Shown: positions 6,092 through 9,089 of the stretch, piece after piece | Numbering within the stretch: the first letter of the stretch is position 1 | Layout of the letters: every line of letters begins with the position of its first letter | Assembly: GCA_035541895.1 (NCBI GenBank) | Contig: DATKMK010000074.1 | Span: 1-9,089 of the forward strand | DNA from: DATKMK01 sp035541895 | GTDB taxonomy: Bacteria > Desulfobacterota > Binatia > HRBIN30 > JACQVA1 | Reading direction: 5' to 3' | DNA: 9,089 nt | The notes under the pieces: generated by a model | The model's database searches: none | Seen by the model: the letters and a program-made list of their open reading frames with translations, nothing else | What the model was told of the DNA's origin: nothing | Position numbers and translations under genes: made by a program

Positions 6092-6456
6092 TGGTCAGGG
6101 GGGTCGCCGCGGCGGCCGAGAAAGCTTCAGGCGTGACGTTTGCGGGTGCGCTCGGCCGCTGCGTCGAGACCGGTAACGTGTGCCTGGAGCACTGTCTCCG
6201 GAACCTCGCCACGGGCGATACCACGTTGGCCGAGTGCTCGGTCGCGGTGCGAGACATGCTCGCGGTGTGCAACGCAGTTGCGGTCTTAGCTGCGGCGCAG
6301 TCCAAGTTTCTCAAGTCAGGGGCTCGCCTCTGCATTGAGGTGTGCGAGAGCTGCGAGAAGGCTTGTCGAGCGCACCAAGATCACCACGCCGAGTGCAAAG
6401 CGTGCGCAGAAGCCTGCGCGGCGACGCTGGCGGAAGCACGACGGATCGTCGGGTGA
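6043..6456 (+). CDS. csp: Tat-exported copper storage protein (Csp family, Cys-rich four-helix bundle)
   Basis: This 137-residue protein has a twin-arginine type leader, DRREVLLAGASLALMV (3-18), ending near VAAAAE, so it would be exported folded to the periplasm. The mature part is helical and carries 12 cysteines (C40, 47, 51, 65, 76, 97, 101, 104, 108, 118, 121, 125). Many are spaced CxxxC (47/51, 97/101, 104/108, 121/125), so they face the core of a four-helix bundle. HHAECKACAEAC (114-125) is the hallmark C-terminal pattern of this family (DUF326). Csp1 of methanotrophs, also Tat-exported, binds many Cu(I) ions through such a Cys-lined core, so Cu(I) storage or detoxification is expected here. 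A strong purine-rich ribosome binding site (GAAGGGGG, 6027-6034) precedes the ATG. The gene stands alone on the plus strand. No clear CueR or CsoR operator was recognised upstream. Confidence 0.9.
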   Translation: MPDRREVLLAGASLALMVRGVAAAAEKASGVTFAGALGRCVETGNVCLEHCLRNLATGDTTLAECSVAVRDMLAVCNAVAVLAAAQSKFLKSGARLCIEVCESCEKACRAHQDHHAECKACAEACAATLAEARRIVG

Positions 6457-6475
6457 GGAAGCGGGGCACGTCGTT

Positions 6476-6492
6476 GCGCAGGGACGCTGCGC
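6476..6492 (+). terminator. Short hairpin after the copper storage gene
   Basis: GCGCAG (6476-6481) and CTGCGC (6487-6492) form a 6-bp GC-rich stem with a five-base loop, 20 bases after the csp stop. No T run follows, so intrinsic termination is doubtful. Confidence 0.25.
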
Positions 6493-6510
6493 CCGTTGCA
6501 TGCGGCTGGG

Positions 6511-6529
6511 CGGGTGGGTCCCCTACCCG
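6511..6529. terminator. Hairpin between convergent csp and ccmH-like genes
   Basis: CGGGTGGG (6511-6518) pairs with CCTACCCG (6522-6529) over eight positions with one G-T wobble and a three-base loop. It overlaps the stop codon of the CcmH-like gene (6523-6525) and lies 55 bases after the csp stop. It is symmetrical enough to act on either strand, but T runs are absent. Confidence 0.3.
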
Positions 6530-7059
6530 TCGAATTCGGCCAACTCTTCCTCGAAACGACGCCGCAGCCGCTCATGCGTGTCGTCTGAAACATGTTCCTG
6601 ATTCGGGGATGAACACACTGCACCGACCGGCGTCCGGCGGCGCAGAAGCCAGATGACGACGATACCCGTTCCGCACACCAGTCCGACGAGGGGCATCCAG
6701 TAGGCCAGTAAGTTGAAGCCGCGTGCCACGGGCTGCGCGAGGATCCGCTCGCCGTATCGGTCGAGGTATTGATCGAGGATCTGCTGCGCCGTTGCTCCTT
6801 GAACCACCAGCGAGCGCACGTCATCCCGGATCGCGTCGGCCGCCGGACTGTGATGCGTTGCCACTGTGCTGCCGAAGCAGCACGGTGCCATGAGTTGCTC
6901 CTCGACCTGCCGAGCGGTCGCTGCTTGCTCCGGGGTGAGCGTGGGTTCCGCGAGCGCGTGCGAGGCGGGGCCACACACCGCCAGCACGACCAGGAGCGTG
7001 CCACGACACATCTGCGCATGCCACGCCCAGCGGTCATGGTCCAACGAGCATCTGTTCAT
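6523..7059 (-). CDS. ccmH: CcmH-like cytochrome c maturation protein with altered Cys motif
   Basis: CcmH in System I cytochrome c biogenesis is a membrane-anchored thiol-redox protein that keeps the apocytochrome CxxCH cysteines reduced for haem attachment. This 178-residue product has an N-terminal export segment (to about HALA, residue 37). A small helical domain follows, with PAADAIRDDVRSLVVQG and ILDQYLDRYGERILAQP (about 70-110), which match the family's helix and YG-(E/D)-(R/F)-(I/V)L signature. A transmembrane segment lies at about 115-138 and a charged cytoplasmic tail ends the protein. Where canonical CcmH has LRCxxC, this one has LMAPCC: the first Cys is Ala and the pair is adjacent (C60, C61). 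I chose the ATG at 7059 because GAGGGAA lies just upstream (7063-7069); a TTG at 7104 would add 15 residues without a good site. No other ccm genes lie in the window. Confidence 0.85.
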   Translation of the reverse strand: MNRCSLDHDRWAWHAQMCRGTLLVVLAVCGPASHALAEPTLTPEQAATARQVEEQLMAPCCFGSTVATHHSPAADAIRDDVRSLVVQGATAQQILDQYLDRYGERILAQPVARGFNLLAYWMPLVGLVCGTGIVVIWLLRRRTPVGAVCSSPNQEHVSDDTHERLRRRFEEELAEFDG

Positions 7060-7062
7060 CAC

Positions 7063-7069
7063 TTCCCTC
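7063..7069 (-). promoter_or_regulatory. Ribosome binding site deciding the CcmH-like start
   Basis: Minus-strand GAGGGAA lies a few bases upstream of the ATG at 7059. It supports this start over the TTG at 7104 and the internal ATG at 7011. Confidence 0.6.
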
Positions 7070-7216
7070 TGCGAGGACTGCAGCTCGCACGATCGTATTT
7101 TCAATCAGAGTCCTGCCGGCAGACATGTACCAAATGTGCTGCAGTGGTGGGATGCGGTGGATTGTCGCGCGTTGGCGTCCAAGGCAAGCTGATGTGTTCT
7201 CCATGTCGGATATCGG

Positions 7217-7246
7217 TTGACGATCGATCCCCCGGCAACGTAACAG
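7217..7246 (+). promoter_or_regulatory. Weak candidate promoter for the peroxidase gene
   Basis: TTGACG (7217-7222) is a good -35 match, but the -10 candidate TAACAG (7241-7246, 18-base spacing) is poor. It is placed about 60 bases before the chosen start, in the divergent gap with the CcmH-like gene (7060-7303), where no gene was found. Confidence 0.2.
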
Positions 7247-7286
7247 ACGGGCTCGATGCGCAAGGTGTCGCTCCGCCACCAGGCGC

Positions 7287-7293
7287 AAGGAGG
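7287..7293 (+). promoter_or_regulatory. Ribosome binding site deciding the peroxidase start
   Basis: A full AAGGAGG lies ten bases before the ATG at 7304. The upstream in-frame ATG at 7256 lacks such a site, so 7304 is preferred. Confidence 0.8.
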
Positions 7294-7303
7294 GTGGTTC
7301 GCC

Positions 7304-8968
7304 ATGGGTTCAATGCCCCGTCGCGGTTCCCAAGGGCTTGCGGCAAAAGCGCTGCTGTTCGTGTGTGCGCCCGTTCTGCTCGGTGGTGTGGACGGCTGCG
7401 GGGAGAGCGACGAAGGTGCGCCGCCCATGCCCGCGTATCGCACCATCGACGAGCAGGGCAACAACCTCAGCCATCCGCAGTGGGGAGCGGCGGGAGCGCG
7501 CTTGCGGCGGATGGCGCCCGCCGCCTATGCCGACGGCGTCTCCGCGCCCGCGGGGCCGGACCGCCCGAGCGCGCGCGCCATCAGCAACGCGGTCTTGGCG
7601 CAGAGCGAATCGATCCCGAGCCACGCCGGCCTGAGCGGCTTTGTCTTCCAGTGGGGACAGTTCGTCGATCACGATCTCGATCTCACGGCGCTCGCCTCGC
7701 CACCGCAGGAGTTCGATATTCCGGTCCCCCCGGACGACCCGATTTTCGATCTGACGAACACCGGCACCGCGGTCCTTCCCTTTCTCCGTTCCAAGTACGA
7801 CCCGGCGACCGGCACCGGGTCGGATAATCCTCGCCAGCAGGTGAACGACATCACCTCGTTCCTCGATGCGTCGATGGTGTACGGTTCTTCGGACGACCGT
7901 GCCCGGGCCCTGCGCACGCTGAGCGACGGCAAGTTGCGGACGAGCAGCGGCAACCTGCTGCCGCTCAATACGCTAGGCTTGCCCAATGGGGATAACGGCA
8001 GCGCGCATCCGGAGCAGTACTACGTCGCCGGCGATGTGCGGGCCAACGAGCAGCCGGGGCTCACCGCTATGCACACGCTGTTCATGCGCGAGCACAATCG
8101 GTGGTGCGATGTACTCGCGCAGGCCCATCCCGCGTGGAGTGACGAAGCCCTGTATCAAGAGGCCCGCCGGCGAGTCTCCGCGCTCGTGCAGATCGTTACT
8201 TTCAAGGAATTCCTGCCGACGTTGCTTGGTCCCTTCGCGCCGTCGGTTGATGGAGTGTACAAGCTCGACGTCGACCCGAGCATTGCCAACGAGTTCTCCG
8301 CGGCCTTGTACCGGGTCGGACATACGATGCTGCCGCCAGAGCTGCCGCGCGTCGACAACGATGGCACCCCGGCGCCGGAAGGCCCGTTGCCCCTGGCCGA
8401 GGCGTTTTTCTTGCCATCAAACATGAGTCAGCCCGGCGAAGTCGAACTGACGCTGAAGGGGCTGGCGACGCTGACCCAGCAGGAGATCGACAGCAAGGTA
8501 GTCGACGGGGTCCGCAACTTCCTCGTCGGCGACCCGATCCCCGGCGTGGTGCTCGATCTCACCGCGCTGAACATCCAGCGGGCTCGTGACCACGGATTGC
8601 CAAGCTACAATCAGCTCCGCGCCGCCCTCGGACTCGCGACCAAGTCATCGTTGGCGGAGATCAGCAGCGACACCCAGGTCGAGCAGGCCTTCGCCAGCGT
8701 CTATGTCAGCATCGATGACGTCGACCCCTGGGTCGGCGGCATCAGCGAGGATCATGCACCGGGCGCACAGGTTGGAGAGCTGATTGCCGCGGTGCTCGCG
8801 GATCAGTTCACCAGGCTCCGTGACGGCGACCGTTTCTGGTATCGGCGGGACCCAGCGTTTTCCGCAGGTGAATTGGCGGATCTCGAAGCGACACGTCTGT
8901 CGGACGTGATCCGTCGGAACACCGCCATCACCGATCTTCAGGACAACGTCTTCATCGCCGGGCAGTGA
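7304..8968 (+). CDS. Exported animal-type haem peroxidase (peroxidase-cyclooxygenase superfamily)
   Basis: This 554-residue haem enzyme would use hydrogen peroxide to oxidise halides, thiocyanate or organic donors. The N-terminus is a signal sequence (LAAKALLFVCAPVLLGGVDGC). C32 could be a lipidation site, but the preceding VDG is not a classic lipobox. All core motifs of the myeloperoxidase/peroxidasin family are present. WGQFVDHD (117-124) holds distal Q119 and H123 plus D122, which in mammalian enzymes forms a haem ester. The calcium loop TxFxDxS is at 184-190 (T184, F186, D188, S190). VRANEQ (245-250) holds distal R246 and E249, the second haem-ester site. MHTLFMREHN is at 256-265. YRVGHTMLP holds the proximal H340. 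LNIQRARDHG (422-431) holds the partner N423. RLRDGDRFWY lies near the C-terminus. Q250 at the position of the myeloperoxidase sulfonium Met matches peroxidasin. The protein is essentially only the catalytic domain, without LRR or Ig parts. It is preceded by a divergent CcmH-like gene; donor and role are unknown. Confidence 0.94.
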   Translation: MGSMPRRGSQGLAAKALLFVCAPVLLGGVDGCGESDEGAPPMPAYRTIDEQGNNLSHPQWGAAGARLRRMAPAAYADGVSAPAGPDRPSARAISNAVLAQSESIPSHAGLSGFVFQWGQFVDHDLDLTALASPPQEFDIPVPPDDPIFDLTNTGTAVLPFLRSKYDPATGTGSDNPRQQVNDITSFLDASMVYGSSDDRARALRTLSDGKLRTSSGNLLPLNTLGLPNGDNGSAHPEQYYVAGDVRANEQPGLTAMHTLFMREHNRWCDVLAQAHPAWSDEALYQEARRRVSALVQIVTFKEFLPTLLGPFAPSVDGVYKLDVDPSIANEFSAALYRVGHTMLPPELPRVDNDGTPAPEGPLPLAEAFFLPSNMSQPGEVELTLKGLATLTQQEIDSKVVDGVRNFLVGDPIPGVVLDLTALNIQRARDHGLPSYNQLRAALGLATKSSLAEISSDTQVEQAFASVYVSIDDVDPWVGGISEDHAPGAQVGELIAAVLADQFTRLRDGDRFWYRRDPAFSAGELADLEATRLSDVIRRNTAITDLQDNVFIAGQ

Positions 8969-8985
8969 ATTGATGCTCGCTGTCG

Positions 8986-8999
8986 CAGCGGCCCCGCTG
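8986..8999. terminator. Small hairpin between convergent peroxidase and regulator genes
   Basis: CAGCG (8986-8990) and CGCTG (8995-8999) form a 5-bp stem with a GCCC loop in the 33-base gap between the two gene ends. There is no T run, so terminator function is only possible. Confidence 0.25.
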
Positions 9000-9001
9000 A
9001 C

Positions 9002-9089
9002 TTAGTCCGCGGGTGGATACTTCTGCAGCTTACGTTGCAGCGAACGGCGATGAATGCCGAGACGGCGCGCCGCTTCCGACACATTGCCG
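9002..9089 (-). CDS. C-terminus of a RegA/PrrA/ActR-like response regulator (partial)
   Basis: The last 28 codons of a minus-strand gene end in TAA (9002-9004) and run off the right edge of the window. The peptide GNVSEAARRLGIHRRSLQRK followed by LQKYPPAD is the Fis-type helix-turn-helix. In the RegA/PrrA/ActR redox response regulators this helix-turn-helix forms the C-terminus, with a very similar ARRLxxHRRxLQRxL core. NtrC-type activators also end in Fis-type helices, but HRRSLQRKL is more typical of the RegA group. RegA-type regulators pair with membrane redox sensor kinases (RegB/PrrB) and control respiratory and redox genes. The receiver domain, Asp phosphorylation site and any kinase gene lie outside the window. 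It is convergent with the peroxidase gene, so proximity alone does not show that it controls it. Confidence 0.8.
   Translation of the reverse strand, partial: GNVSEAARRLGIHRRSLQRKLQKYPPAD

Noticed and set aside
7304..7399. Firm lipoprotein call for the peroxidase
   Set aside because: VDGC has Asp at the -2 position of the lipobox, so lipidation is only noted as possible.
7105..7464. Minus-strand 119-codon frame in the gap upstream of the peroxidase
   Set aside because: No family signature or ribosome binding site, and it overlaps the start of the peroxidase gene.

Overview
This is a GC-rich bacterial window from a Gram-negative organism with an outer membrane: it holds a TonB-dependent receptor, a TonB protein and a System I cytochrome c maturation (CcmH) protein. 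Gene content and style (an AMACR-like CoA-transferase-family enzyme, GC-ending codons, GTG/TTG candidate starts, a RegA-type regulator tail) fit a proteobacterial, deltaproteobacterial or Binatota-like lineage. That placement is an inference; no rRNA or marker gene is present.

Layout. Bases 1-251 are non-coding apart from a 19-base perfect inverted repeat. 252-1406 (+) encodes a CaiB/BaiF family protein carrying the alpha-methylacyl-CoA racemase catalytic residues. It converges on a minus-strand block through about 130 bases of short palindromic repeats, and these repeats supply the stop codons of both flanking genes. The minus-strand block, read from 5748 down to 1521, has the order His-rich exported protein, TonB-dependent receptor, TonB, SAM-dependent methyltransferase. 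The first three look like one outer-membrane metal (or metal-complex) uptake unit; no exbB/exbD is present. A long hairpin sits in the leader just before the receptor's ribosome binding site.

The right half has a plus-strand Tat-exported Cys-rich copper storage protein (Csp family, 6043-6456). A convergent minus-strand CcmH-like protein follows (6523-7059), in which the usual CxxC redox pair is replaced by adjacent cysteines. Divergent from that is an exported animal-type haem peroxidase (7304-8968) with peroxidasin-like active-site residues. At the right edge (9002-9089, minus) is the C-terminal Fis-type helix-turn-helix of a RegA/PrrA/ActR-like response regulator that continues outside the window.

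How they may work together: the His-rich protein, receptor and TonB would bind and import a metal; Csp would store Cu(I) in the periplasm; CcmH would serve c-type haem attachment; the peroxidase is an exported haem enzyme. The window therefore has a metal and redox theme in the cell envelope, but only the receptor block is arranged like an operon. Linking the others functionally is inference. No mobile elements, CRISPR arrays, tRNAs or rRNAs were seen.
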